Source: RUG11894 sp964344335 (GTDB taxonomy: Bacteria > Bacillota > Clostridia > Peptostreptococcales > Anaerovoracaceae). Taken from it: a DNA stretch of 39,074 nucleotides. Within the stretch, counting starts at the first letter, position 1. Each line of letters starts with the position of its first letter. Under the pieces are notes generated by a model. The model had not been told where the DNA came from. It ran no database searches and saw only the letters and a program-made list of their open reading frames with translations. Below are positions 30,637 to 37,910 of this stretch, piece after piece. The stretch lies in NCBI GenBank assembly GCA_964344335.1, contig CAYFMW010000012.1:1-39074 (forward strand), read 5' to 3'. Position numbers and translations under genes: made by a program.

Positions 30637-31098
30637 ATGGCTATTTTAGACGGTAAAAAAGTCATCATCATCGGAGATCGCGATGGCATTCCGGGTCCTG
30701 CAATCGCTGAGTGCGCGCTCTCTGCCGGCGCAGAGGTCATATTCTCATCGACAGAGTGCTTCGTCTGAACGGCTGCAGGTGCCATGGATCTGGAGAACCA
30801 GAAGAGGGTAAAGGAGTTTAACGACGAATACGGAGCAGATAACCTCGTAATTCTCATAGGCGCAGCCGAAGGAGAATCAGCAGGTTTGGCAGCCGAAACG
30901 GTTACGCTCGGAGACCCGACTTTTGCAGGTCCGCTGGCGGGAGTCTCGTTGGGACTCACTGTATATCACGTATGTGAACCCGAAGTGAAAGCCGAGTTCG
31001 ATCCCGACATCTACGATGAACAGGTAGGGATGATGGAAATGGTTCTCGATGTGGATGATATCTGCGCCGAGATGAACGCCATCAGAGATCAGCTTTAG
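30637..31098 (+). CDS. grdA: Glycine reductase selenoprotein A GrdA (in-frame UGA = Sec44)
   Basis: A 153-residue selenoprotein if TGA at 30766-30768 is decoded. The frame starts at ATG 30637 after AAGGAGG and reads MAILDGKKVIIIGDRDGIPG, then STECFVUTAAGAMDLE around Sec44, matching the CFVUTAAGAMD signature of GrdA. GrdA carries the carboxymethyl group as a selenoether and delivers ketene-level product to component C, forming a mixed selenide-sulfide with Cys41. The total length agrees with the family (about 155-160). Standard annotation would report only the part after the UGA. A weak GGC/GCC hairpin with a GGT-containing loop follows the UGA. Confidence 0.97.
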
Positions 31099-31122
31099 AT
31101 CTCAGCTAGCAGGTAATCTGCG

Positions 31123-31147
31123 GGGAGGCGGGTAAAACCCGCCTCCC
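31123..31147 (+). other. Perfect 11-bp hairpin between grdA and grdCD
   Basis: GGGAGGCGGGT (31123-31133), loop AAAA or AAA, ACCCGCCTCCC (31137-31147). It is followed by ATAAAAAC rather than a T-run. It may be a partial terminator or a 3' stability hairpin that raises grdA mRNA over grdCD. Confidence 0.7.
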
Positions 31148-31174
31148 ATAAAAACATTGAAAGGAAAAAGCTAA

Positions 31175-33700
31175 ATGAGCTACAGCGTAATTAAAGGAAC
31201 ATCGTATGTTCTCGTACATGTACCGGGTATGGTCATGGATCACGGAACCACCCAGACCACCGAGAAAGTGGTAAATCCGGATTCCGATTATCTGAAGGTT
31301 TTGCCTTCGCATATCAGGTCTTACGAGGATTGCGTAGCATATCCCCCGAACCAGACCTATATAGGAAATCTACCCATAGAAGAGCTTGCGGAAATTCCCG
31401 AACCCTGGGCGGATAAGAAGGTCGAAAAGCCGGAAAGATTCGGAAAGTTCGGAGAAATTATGCCGGAAGACGAGTTTATACTGCTGATGCAGATCTGTGA
31501 CGCATTCGACCTTGTTCATCTGGACAAGGATTTTGTCGCTGCTGTAAGACCCAAACTCGAAGCTCATCCGCTGATGAATGAGAGAATTCTCGCTCTCCTC
31601 AAGGAGGGTGTTGAGGCCGGGGAAGTGGAAAGATTCATAACTGAGGAGCACGCCTCGGCAATAAGTTACAGGGGAAAGGATGTCGGGTTTGTCAAGAGGG
31701 CACACGATGTCGATGTAAATCTCAGTGCCCATGTGATGTTCGAGAACCTGGTATCCAAGGCTTCGTCGGTTCTTGCGCTCCTGCATCTTGTTAAGAATGC
31801 CGGAATCGACCCGTCCGATGTAGATTATGTAATCGACTGCTGCGAAGAGGCATGCGGAGACATGAATCAGCGGGGCGGCGGCAACTTTGCAAAGGCTTCC
31901 GCGGAGATTGCAGGCTTTTTGAACGCGACCGGAAGCGATACCAGAAGTTTCTGCGCGGGACCGGCTCATGCCGTGGTCGAAGCAGCCTCTATGGTCAAAG
32001 CGGGCACATTTAAGAATGTTGTCGTTACGGGCGGAGGTTCGAGCGCTAAGCTCGGGATGAACGGCAAGGATCATGTTAAAAAGGGTCTGCCCATACTCGA
32101 AGACGCTCTGGGTGCATTTGCGGTGCTCATCTCCGAAAATGACGGAAAGAGCCCGGAAATTAACACTAATATACTGGGATCCCACAAGGTGGGCACAGGT
32201 TCGGCACCTCAGGCGGTAATATCTTCTCTGGTAACCGACCCGCTTTCAGCTGCCGGCATGAGCATTCTCGATGTGGACAAGTATTCCGCAGAGATGCAGA
32301 ATCCCGATATAACCAAGCCCGCGGGTGCAGGGAATGTACCCGAAGCCAACTATAAGATGATAGGCGCTCTGGGTGTGAGACTCGGACAGATTCAGAGAAC
32401 CGAACTTGCCGATTTTTTAAAGAATCACGGTCTTGTCGGATTTGCACCGACTCAGGGCCATATACCTTCGGGAGTTCCTTATCTGGGTTATGCACGCGAG
32501 AGCATAATGAGCGGTGCCACAAAGAACGCCATGATAATCGGAAAGGGATCTCTTTTCCTGGGTCGCATGACCAACCTCTTCGACGGAATTTCCTTCCTGG
32601 TTCAGGCAAATACCAAGAAGGACGAGGAGGAGCTCGTAAGCGCGGAGCGCAAGAAGATTCCCGTAATAGGAATTGCTGCAGCAGGTTATGAACTCGACAA
32701 GAAGAATTTGGAGCTCGCGGTCGAATATGCCGCTGCGAAGGGTTGCAAGGCCGTAATCATAGACGGAGAGGACTGCCATGCCGAGATGGAGAGGCTGCTC
32801 AAGAGCGGCGAGATAGACGGCGCGGTGGCATCTCACTATCCCTTCCCGATAGGCGTAAGCACCGTCGGCAAGGTCTTTACGCCCGCATTCGGCAAGGAGA
32901 TGTTCATCGCCTGCACGACGGGAACCAGCTCCACGGACAGGGCGGAAGGCCTCGTTAAGAATGCGATTTACGGGATCATAGCCGCAAAATGCTGCGGAAT
33001 TAAGAATCCTTCGGTCGGAATCATAAATCTGGACGATGCCAGAAGATGTGAGCGCGCCCTCAAGAAACTCAAGGCCAACGGCTACAATATTAACCTTGCG
33101 GAGAGCTGCAGGGCGGACGGCGGAGTCGTCATGAGAGGAAACGATGTAATCCGCGGAACTGCTGATGTTATGGTCTGCGATCCGCTTACGGGCAATCTGC
33201 TGATGAAGCTCTTCTCGTCCTTTAATACAGGCGGCGATTTCGAGGCGACCGGCTTCGGTTACGGTCCCGGAATAGGTGAGGGCTACGGAAAGCTCGTTCT
33301 GATTATATCCAGAGCCTCCGGAGCTCCTGTAATCGCGAATGCCGTGGAATATGCCTCAAGACTCGTCGAAGCGGACTGGATTAAAGTATCTCACGATGAA
33401 TTCCGCAAGGCGGACGCCGCAGGTTACGACGATATCCTGGCCGAGATTCGTTCGGAAGGCAAGAACGCCTTCGTAAGCGATGCCCCTAAAGTGACTGCTC
33501 CGTCCAAGGAGACTTGTACAGCGGAGATTCCCGGCATCGAAGTTATGGATATAGAAGATGCCGTTCAGTCTCTGTGGGTGGAAAATGTATACGCGGAGTC
33601 CGGCATGGGTTGCACAGGCCCGGTCGTCTTGGTCGCAGAGGCAAGGCTCGAGCTCGCTCGCAAACTTCTAATAGAAAAGGGTTACATATCCGAGGAATAA
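31175..33700 (+). CDS. grdC: Fused glycine reductase component C, GrdC-GrdD
   Basis: A single 841-residue frame combining both component C subunits. Residues 1 to about 480 are GrdC (beta subunit, thiolase/FabH-like): MSYSVIKGTSYVLVHVPGMV, PPNQTYIGNLPIEEL, and SFCAGPAHAVVEAAS with Cys260. Residues from about 494 to 841 are GrdD (alpha subunit, PlsX-like): SHYPFPIGVSTVGKVFTP, GTSSTDRAEGLVKNAIYGI, FGYGPGIGEGYG, and near the end SGMGCTGPVVLV with Cys813, corresponding to the acetyl-carrying Cys of GrdD. The roughly 30 N-terminal residues of free GrdD are missing. The enzyme would accept the carboxymethyl group from GrdA and release acetyl phosphate, giving ATP through acetate kinase. No stop or ribosome binding site is seen at the junction (about 32610-32660). 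Confidence 0.92.
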   Translation: MSYSVIKGTSYVLVHVPGMVMDHGTTQTTEKVVNPDSDYLKVLPSHIRSYEDCVAYPPNQTYIGNLPIEELAEIPEPWADKKVEKPERFGKFGEIMPEDEFILLMQICDAFDLVHLDKDFVAAVRPKLEAHPLMNERILALLKEGVEAGEVERFITEEHASAISYRGKDVGFVKRAHDVDVNLSAHVMFENLVSKASSVLALLHLVKNAGIDPSDVDYVIDCCEEACGDMNQRGGGNFAKASAEIAGFLNATGSDTRSFCAGPAHAVVEAASMVKAGTFKNVVVTGGGSSAKLGMNGKDHVKKGLPILEDALGAFAVLISENDGKSPEINTNILGSHKVGTGSAPQAVISSLVTDPLSAAGMSILDVDKYSAEMQNPDITKPAGAGNVPEANYKMIGALGVRLGQIQRTELADFLKNHGLVGFAPTQGHIPSGVPYLGYARESIMSGATKNAMIIGKGSLFLGRMTNLFDGISFLVQANTKKDEEELVSAERKKIPVIGIAAAGYELDKKNLELAVEYAAAKGCKAVIIDGEDCHAEMERLLKSGEIDGAVASHYPFPIGVSTVGKVFTPAFGKEMFIACTTGTSSTDRAEGLVKNAIYGIIAAKCCGIKNPSVGIINLDDARRCERALKKLKANGYNINLAESCRADGGVVMRGNDVIRGTADVMVCDPLTGNLLMKLFSSFNTGGDFEATGFGYGPGIGEGYGKLVLIISRASGAPVIANAVEYASRLVEADWIKVSHDEFRKADAAGYDDILAEIRSEGKNAFVSDAPKVTAPSKETCTAEIPGIEVMDIEDAVQSLWVENVYAESGMGCTGPVVLVAEARLELARKLLIEKGYISEE

Positions 33701-33710
33701 GTGCTATAAT
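33682..33710 (+). promoter_or_regulatory. Promoter of the TPP riboswitch-thiT unit
   Basis: TTACAT at 33682-33687 (inside the grdCD 3' end) and TATAAT at 33705-33710, spacer 17 bp. Confidence 0.75.
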
Positions 33711-33728
33711 GCACATATAGAAAAATAT

Positions 33729-33803
33729 GGACGGGGGTGCTGCTGAAAAGCGGCTGAGATTATACTCCTAAACCTGATCCGGGTAATGCCGGCGTAGGGA
33801 GGA
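33729..33803 (+). promoter_or_regulatory. TPP riboswitch (THI element)
   Basis: The conserved thi-box parts are readable: GGGGGTGCTG, GGCTGAGAT, AACCTGATCCGGGTAATGCCGGCGTAGGGA. It precedes the thiamine transporter gene thiT and is followed by an intrinsic terminator, so thiamine pyrophosphate should switch transcription off. Confidence 0.95.
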
Positions 33804-33820
33804 CGATGTTTGAGTGTTTT

Positions 33821-33855
33821 GCCGCACCCCGGCTTATGGGGTGCGGCATTTTTGT
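33821..33855 (+). terminator. Riboswitch-controlled terminator before thiT
   Basis: GCCGCACCCC (33821-33830) pairs with GGGGTGCGGC (33838-33847), followed by ATTTTTGTT. It lies between the TPP aptamer and thiT. Confidence 0.88.
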
Positions 33856-33868
33856 TGGAGGAACTGTA

Positions 33869-34441
33869 ATGCAAAACACGGTCAGAACGAAGATACTTAC
33901 AGAGTGTGCGCTGCTGATAGCGCTCGGTACGATACTTGCGCAAGTTAAGATTTATGAGCTCCCGCAGGGGGGGAGCGTTACGGCTGCTTCCATGGTTCCC
34001 TTTATGATTATTTCCTTCAGGCACGGCCCGCTGTGGGGACTGGGGTGCGGGTTTATAAACGCGATCTTTCAGATGCTTCTGGGCGGTGTCTATCCGACTC
34101 CCGCTGGAACGGCCATCGCTATGGTTCTTCAGGTTTTATTGGATTACTTGGTTCCGTTTTCGTTGCTTGGGCTTGCCGATCTGTTTGCAAGACTATCGGG
34201 AAAAGGGAAGGCGCGCTCGTACATGGTAGCGGCCTTCGTGGTCTGTTTTATACGCTTCTTCTGTCACTTGGTGAGCGGCTTTGTGGTCTGGGGTTCGATT
34301 ACCCGGGACGGTTTGAGTGCCGTTATATATTCTCTGAGCTATAACGGGGGCTTTATGCTTCCCGAGACTATAATAAGCGTTGCGGCCGTGGGGCTTCTTT
34401 ACCGCTCCGCGCCTCAGCTTTTCGAGAATGATGCATTTTGA
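33869..34441 (+). CDS. thiT: Energy-coupling factor thiamine transporter S component ThiT
   Basis: A 190-residue integral membrane protein with about six hydrophobic segments. It shows ThiT-like features: ALLIALGTILAQVKIYELPQG, GGSVTAASMVPFMIISFRHG, and RFFCHLVSGFVVWG, including the aromatic and charged residues of the thiamine pocket. As an S component it binds thiamine and relies on a shared EcfAA'T module encoded elsewhere. The ATG at 33869 follows TTGGAGGA and lies after the terminator; earlier starts would fall within the riboswitch platform. Confidence 0.93.
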   Translation: MQNTVRTKILTECALLIALGTILAQVKIYELPQGGSVTAASMVPFMIISFRHGPLWGLGCGFINAIFQMLLGGVYPTPAGTAIAMVLQVLLDYLVPFSLLGLADLFARLSGKGKARSYMVAAFVVCFIRFFCHLVSGFVVWGSITRDGLSAVIYSLSYNGGFMLPETIISVAAVGLLYRSAPQLFENDAF

Positions 34442-34473
34442 TAAATAACAACAAAGTGCAATCGTTAAAACAC

Positions 34474-34504
34474 AAAGACCCCGCAATTGCAGGGTCTTTA
34501 TTTT
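34474..34504. terminator. Bidirectional terminator between thiT and tRNA-Leu
   Basis: AAAGACCC (34474-34481) pairs with GGGTCTTT (34492-34499), followed by TATTTT on the plus strand and by a T-rich stretch on the minus strand. Confidence 0.8.
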
Positions 34505-34588
34505 GGTGCGGTATAGTGGACTTGAACCACCACGGTGTTATCCATACGGCCCTCAACCGTACGCGTCTGCCAATTCCGCCAATACCGC
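34504..34588 (-). tRNA. tRNA-Leu (GAG anticodon)
   Basis: An 85-nt class II tRNA on the minus strand. The acceptor GCGGTAT pairs with ATACCGC, and CCA is encoded at 34504-34506. The anticodon loop TTGAGGG gives GAG. A long variable arm and the T-loop GTTCAAGTC are present. The type II shape fits leucine. Confidence 0.95.
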
Positions 34589-34603
34589 GTGTCAACAATC
34601 GCT

Positions 34604-34632
34604 ATCTTACCACGCTTTTTTTGCTTTGTAAA
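34604..34632 (-). promoter_or_regulatory. Promoter of tRNA-Leu
   Basis: On the minus strand, TTTACA (34632-34627) and TAAGAT (34609-34604) with 17-bp spacing and an extended TGG before the -10 box. Confidence 0.75.
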
Positions 34633-34682
34633 GCGGATTTTACGATGATTTGTTGATTTCCTTGCTCTGTATTCCACTCTCT

Positions 34683-34700
34683 AAAGATTTGCAAATCTTT
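34683..34700. repeat. 18-bp palindrome downstream of traX
   Basis: AAAGATTTGCAAATCTTT at 34683-34700 is a perfect palindrome 11 bp after the traX stop codon. It could act as a weak terminator. Confidence 0.4.
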
Positions 34701-34710
34701 AATATGAAGC

Positions 34711-35481
34711 CTATATGCTAACTCCCAGTTTTTTCATAAAATAAAGCAGGAGCAGGGCGACGGGGTAGAACAGATAGCTCGCATAGCGAATTGTAAGGCT
34801 GTTGGGGCCGCGCTTGCCGCTGTAGAATCGGGTAAATAGCATGCCGACCAGCACAAAGCTCTGAGGGCTTATGATATACTGTATTCCGCTGATTTTAATC
34901 GTCGTGTAGCTGATGGTGGAGACATAGAACGCGATGTAGATTACGGAAATCGTCGCTAGGATACCGCCGTAGCGGACATGGCGGAACACATAGAATATCA
35001 TAATGATATACATGCCGTAGCTGGAGAACTGGCAGCGCAGGCCGGTAATGAGATAATCTCCGAGAAGGGTGAACGCGACCATGGCTGCGAAAGTGATAAT
35101 CATATTGTTGAATCGCTTCTTGATGAAGTCAACGCAGAGTATCATTATGTAGCCGATCAAGAGCGTAAACATCGCGCTCTGATAGAAGGGATTGTCTATG
35201 CTCCCTCCCACGAACAGATTGTAAGGTACTTCGGTGAGGGATGCGAAGAAGGCAAGGCGCCCGAAATATAGGCCTCTGTAATTCGCTTTTTCCAGGCCTT
35301 CGGCGAGCATGTATGCAAATATTGCGAAGGCCGACCATTGAAATCCCATCAGCCAGCGCTGATCCGGAGCGATTGAACCGGGAAGCAGACCCAAAATTGT
35401 GAATATGATGCCTACGGTTCTGAGAACCAGCTGATTGTATCCTTTTCCGTCCTCCCTGTAGGGCAGTGATAAATTTCTCAT
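34711..35481 (-). CDS. TraX family membrane protein
   Basis: A 256-residue polytopic membrane protein with about eight hydrophobic segments. The stretches TVGIIFTILGLLPGSI, GRLAFFASLTEVPYNLF and TLLIGYIMILCVDF match the TraX family, named for the F-plasmid pilin acetylase; in chromosomal Bacillota copies the substrate is unknown, perhaps a cell-surface acyl transfer. The ATG at 35481 lies 7 nt after a TATAAT on the minus strand (35493-35488) with no Shine-Dalgarno sequence; a TTG two codons upstream is less likely. It is 33 bp downstream of asnA. Confidence 0.82.
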   Translation of the reverse strand: MRNLSLPYREDGKGYNQLVLRTVGIIFTILGLLPGSIAPDQRWLMGFQWSAFAIFAYMLAEGLEKANYRGLYFGRLAFFASLTEVPYNLFVGGSIDNPFYQSAMFTLLIGYIMILCVDFIKKRFNNMIITFAAMVAFTLLGDYLITGLRCQFSSYGMYIIMIFYVFRHVRYGGILATISVIYIAFYVSTISYTTIKISGIQYIISPQSFVLVGMLFTRFYSGKRGPNSLTIRYASYLFYPVALLLLYFMKKLGVSI

Positions 35482-35513
35482 AAACAAATTATACCTTTAA
35501 TTGAGCAATCCGC

Positions 35514-36527
35514 CTATAGCAGGAATATCCCCGCTTCATTGCATATGCGCAAGGTCTCCTCGTCCCATACCGAGGTCTGAACCTCTCCTATGTGCGCGCT
35601 GCCGAGCATAAGCATGCAGAGCCTGCTCTGGCCGATTCCTCCCCCGATGCAGTGAGGAAGCTCGCCCGCCAGCAGTGCCTGATGGAAAGGATACTTTCTG
35701 CGATCGTCGCAGCCGGAAATCCGAAGCTGCCTGTCGAGGCTCTCGGGAGAGACCCTTATACCCATGCTCGAAATTTCGATTGTATTCCCGAGCACATTAT
35801 TGCGGAACAGTATATCGCAGTTTAGATCCCAATCGTCGTAGTCCGGGGCTCTTCCGTCGTGAGGCTTGCCGCTTTTAAGGGCTCCTCCTATCTGCATTAG
35901 GCAGACCGTGTCGTACTGAGCCGTTATGGCATCCTCTCTTTCCTTTGGGCTCAGATTCGGATACATATCCTCGAGTTCCTGAGAATATATGAACTTGACT
36001 TTTCTCTGCCGCGGCTTGAGAACATGAAGTTGCGGATAGATTTCCCTGAGTATATCTTCCGTATCGCAGATTGCATTGACAATCTTTTGGACAATCTTCT
36101 TGAGGTAATCGATGTTGCGGTCGGATTCACGGATAACCTTTTCCCAGTCCCATTGATCCACATATACGGAGTGGAGGTTGTCGAGCTCCTCATCTCTGCG
36201 GATGGCGTTCATATCGGTATAGAGACCCTTTCCCACGCGGAATTCGTAGTACTTGAGCGCATGGCGCTTCCACTTTGCGAGGGATTGGACTATCTGGCAA
36301 TCCTCGCCGGTCTCGCGTATGTCGAAGCTCACGGGGCGCTCCTTGCCTGTCAGATTATCGTTTAGACCGGAGGCCGTGCGAAGCAGCAGGGGAGCGGAAA
36401 CTCTGCTCAGATCCAGCTCGCTGCACAGGTTCTTTTCGAAGATGCCGTGAATCAGCATTATGGCCCTCTGCGTATCGTAGGGGCTCAGCGCGGCTTTATA
36501 GTTTTGGGGGACTATTACTTTGCTCAT
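35514..36527 (-). CDS. asnA: Aspartate-ammonia ligase (asparagine synthetase A)
   Basis: A 337-residue class II tRNA-synthetase-like enzyme making asparagine from aspartate, ammonia and ATP. The start MSKVIVPQNYKAALSPYDTQ, RPVSFDIRETG, VYVDQWDWEKVI, YDDWDLNCDILFRN, and the C-terminal GGGIGQSRLCMLML are AsnA signatures. Its ATG overlaps the stop of the upstream aspartate aminotransferase gene by four bases (36524-36527), so the two steps oxaloacetate to aspartate to asparagine are coupled. Confidence 0.95.
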   Translation of the reverse strand: MSKVIVPQNYKAALSPYDTQRAIMLIHGIFEKNLCSELDLSRVSAPLLLRTASGLNDNLTGKERPVSFDIRETGEDCQIVQSLAKWKRHALKYYEFRVGKGLYTDMNAIRRDEELDNLHSVYVDQWDWEKVIRESDRNIDYLKKIVQKIVNAICDTEDILREIYPQLHVLKPRQRKVKFIYSQELEDMYPNLSPKEREDAITAQYDTVCLMQIGGALKSGKPHDGRAPDYDDWDLNCDILFRNNVLGNTIEISSMGIRVSPESLDRQLRISGCDDRRKYPFHQALLAGELPHCIGGGIGQSRLCMLMLGSAHIGEVQTSVWDEETLRICNEAGIFLL

Positions 36528-37810
36528 TTTATGCCTCTTTTCAAAAGTTTCTCCACGGCAGCGGTTCTCGCGGCCAGGCAGAATATTTCCATGGCTTTTT
36601 CAAGCTCTTCCGTCGAAGGATAGCTCGGCGCAATTCTAAGGAAGCTGTCCTGCGGGTCGTCGTGGTAGGGGTGAGTGGCACCCGGGCCGGTCATCGTTAC
36701 GCCTGCGCCCTTGCAGAGTTCGTTGATCCTAGTCGCGCAGCCTTCGGGGGCGATGAAGGTTACAAAATAACCGCCGTTAGGTCTTACCCAATCGCCCGCA
36801 CCTCTGGGGCCGACTTCTTCTTCCAATGCTTTTAGGACGGCGTCGAATTTGGGGCGCAATATTTCCGCATGCTTATCCATAATTCTTCTTATTCCGTCCG
36901 CATCCTTAAAGAAGCGAACATGGCGCAGCATGTTCATCTTGTCCCAGCTGATAGCCTCCGCGGACAGCTGTTTCTTGATAAATTCCACATTAGCCTCGGA
37001 GGCGCCGAAGAAGGCAACTCCCGCTCCGGGGAATGTTATCTTGGAGGTGGAGCCGAACATGAACACCCTGTCAGGATTGCCGGCCTTCCTGCACTCCTCG
37101 AGCATATTGAGGATCTCTATATCTTCGTATACATGATGTACGCAGTAGGCATTATCCCAGAATATGCGGAAGTCCTTCGCTGCGGTCTTCATCGAGGCGA
37201 GTTCGCGGATTGTTTCGTCGGAGTAGCAGCCTCCATAGGGGTTGGTATACTTTGGAACGCTCCACATTCCCTTAACGCTCTCGTCCTGAACAAGGCGGCG
37301 GACTTCATCCATATCCGGTCCGTTTTCGCTCAGCTCTACGGGAATCATCTCAATTCCGAGAGCTTCGCAGATCGTAAAGTGTCTGTCGTATCCCGGCACG
37401 GGGCAGATAAATTTTATATTGTCGTAGCTGCACCAGGGCTTTTCGCTGCCCAAAACGCCGAGCAGCATCGCGCGTGACATGCAGTCGTACATGAATGTCA
37501 GCGAAGAGGAACCCACCACGATGGTTTCCTCGGGTTTTATGCTCATAAGTTCGGCAAAGAGTTCTTTGGCTTCCTTTATGCCGGAAAGTTCACCGTAGTT
37601 TCTGCAGTCGGCTCCCGTTACGGAAAAGCAGTCGCTTTTTGAGTTCAGCACATCGAGCATTGGCATAGAAAGTTCAAGTTGCTCGGCTCCGGGCTTTCCT
37701 CTGGCCATATTGAGTTTGAGGCCGAGGCGCTGATATTTTTCGTAGTCCGCCCTGAGCGACTCCAGCTCCTTAAGGAGCTCTTCTTTGCTGAATTCATTAT
37801 ACTTTCGCAT
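36524..37810 (-). CDS. Aspartate aminotransferase (class Ic / PF12897 type)
   Basis: A 428-residue fold-type I PLP aminotransferase of the divergent Asp_aminotransf group. Motifs include LKLNMARGKPGAEQL, NYGELSGIKEAKELFAEL, the PLP-binding YTNPYGG region (about 188-194), WDNAYCVHHVY and FGSTSKITFPGAG with Lys257 as the Schiff-base residue, then APSYPSTEELEKAM. It would interconvert aspartate and oxaloacetate with 2-oxoglutarate/glutamate. AGGAGAG precedes the ATG. It leads the minus-strand group with asnA and traX. Confidence 0.9.
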   Translation of the reverse strand: MRKYNEFSKEELLKELESLRADYEKYQRLGLKLNMARGKPGAEQLELSMPMLDVLNSKSDCFSVTGADCRNYGELSGIKEAKELFAELMSIKPEETIVVGSSSLTFMYDCMSRAMLLGVLGSEKPWCSYDNIKFICPVPGYDRHFTICEALGIEMIPVELSENGPDMDEVRRLVQDESVKGMWSVPKYTNPYGGCYSDETIRELASMKTAAKDFRIFWDNAYCVHHVYEDIEILNMLEECRKAGNPDRVFMFGSTSKITFPGAGVAFFGASEANVEFIKKQLSAEAISWDKMNMLRHVRFFKDADGIRRIMDKHAEILRPKFDAVLKALEEEVGPRGAGDWVRPNGGYFVTFIAPEGCATRINELCKGAGVTMTGPGATHPYHDDPQDSFLRIAPSYPSTEELEKAMEIFCLAARTAAVEKLLKRGIK

Positions 37811-37863
37811 ATATTACTCTCCTGAATTGCATGTTATATCTTAGAATAAATCATAATATACCT

Positions 37864-37892
37864 ATTCTATATTCTTGAGAGCTTTTTCTCAA
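37864..37892 (-). promoter_or_regulatory. Promoter of the aminotransferase-asnA-traX group
   Basis: On the minus strand, TTGAGA (37892-37887) and TAGAAT (37869-37864), spacer 17 bp. Its -35 box is one arm of the palindrome shared with the divergent promoter. Confidence 0.65.
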
Positions 37893-37903
37893 GATGGTAA
37901 AAT
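37875..37903 (+). promoter_or_regulatory. Promoter of the DNA glycosylase gene, predicting a leaderless mRNA
   Basis: TTGAGA at 37875-37880 and TAAAAT at 37898-37903, spacer 17 bp, with an extended TGG. The ATG at 37911 lies 8 nt after the -10 box. The two divergent -35 boxes form an inverted repeat CTTGAGA-GCTTTT-TCTCAAG at 37874-37893. Confidence 0.7.
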
Positions 37904-37910
37904 AGATAAC

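Noticed and set aside
30784..31098. A 104-codon gene starting after the TGA in grdA
   Set aside because: It is the C-terminal part of GrdA; the upstream frame carries the ribosome binding site and the conserved N-terminus.
31370..32185. Minus-strand 271-codon frame opposite grdCD
   Set aside because: Shadow of the GrdC coding sequence with no ribosome binding site or family resemblance.
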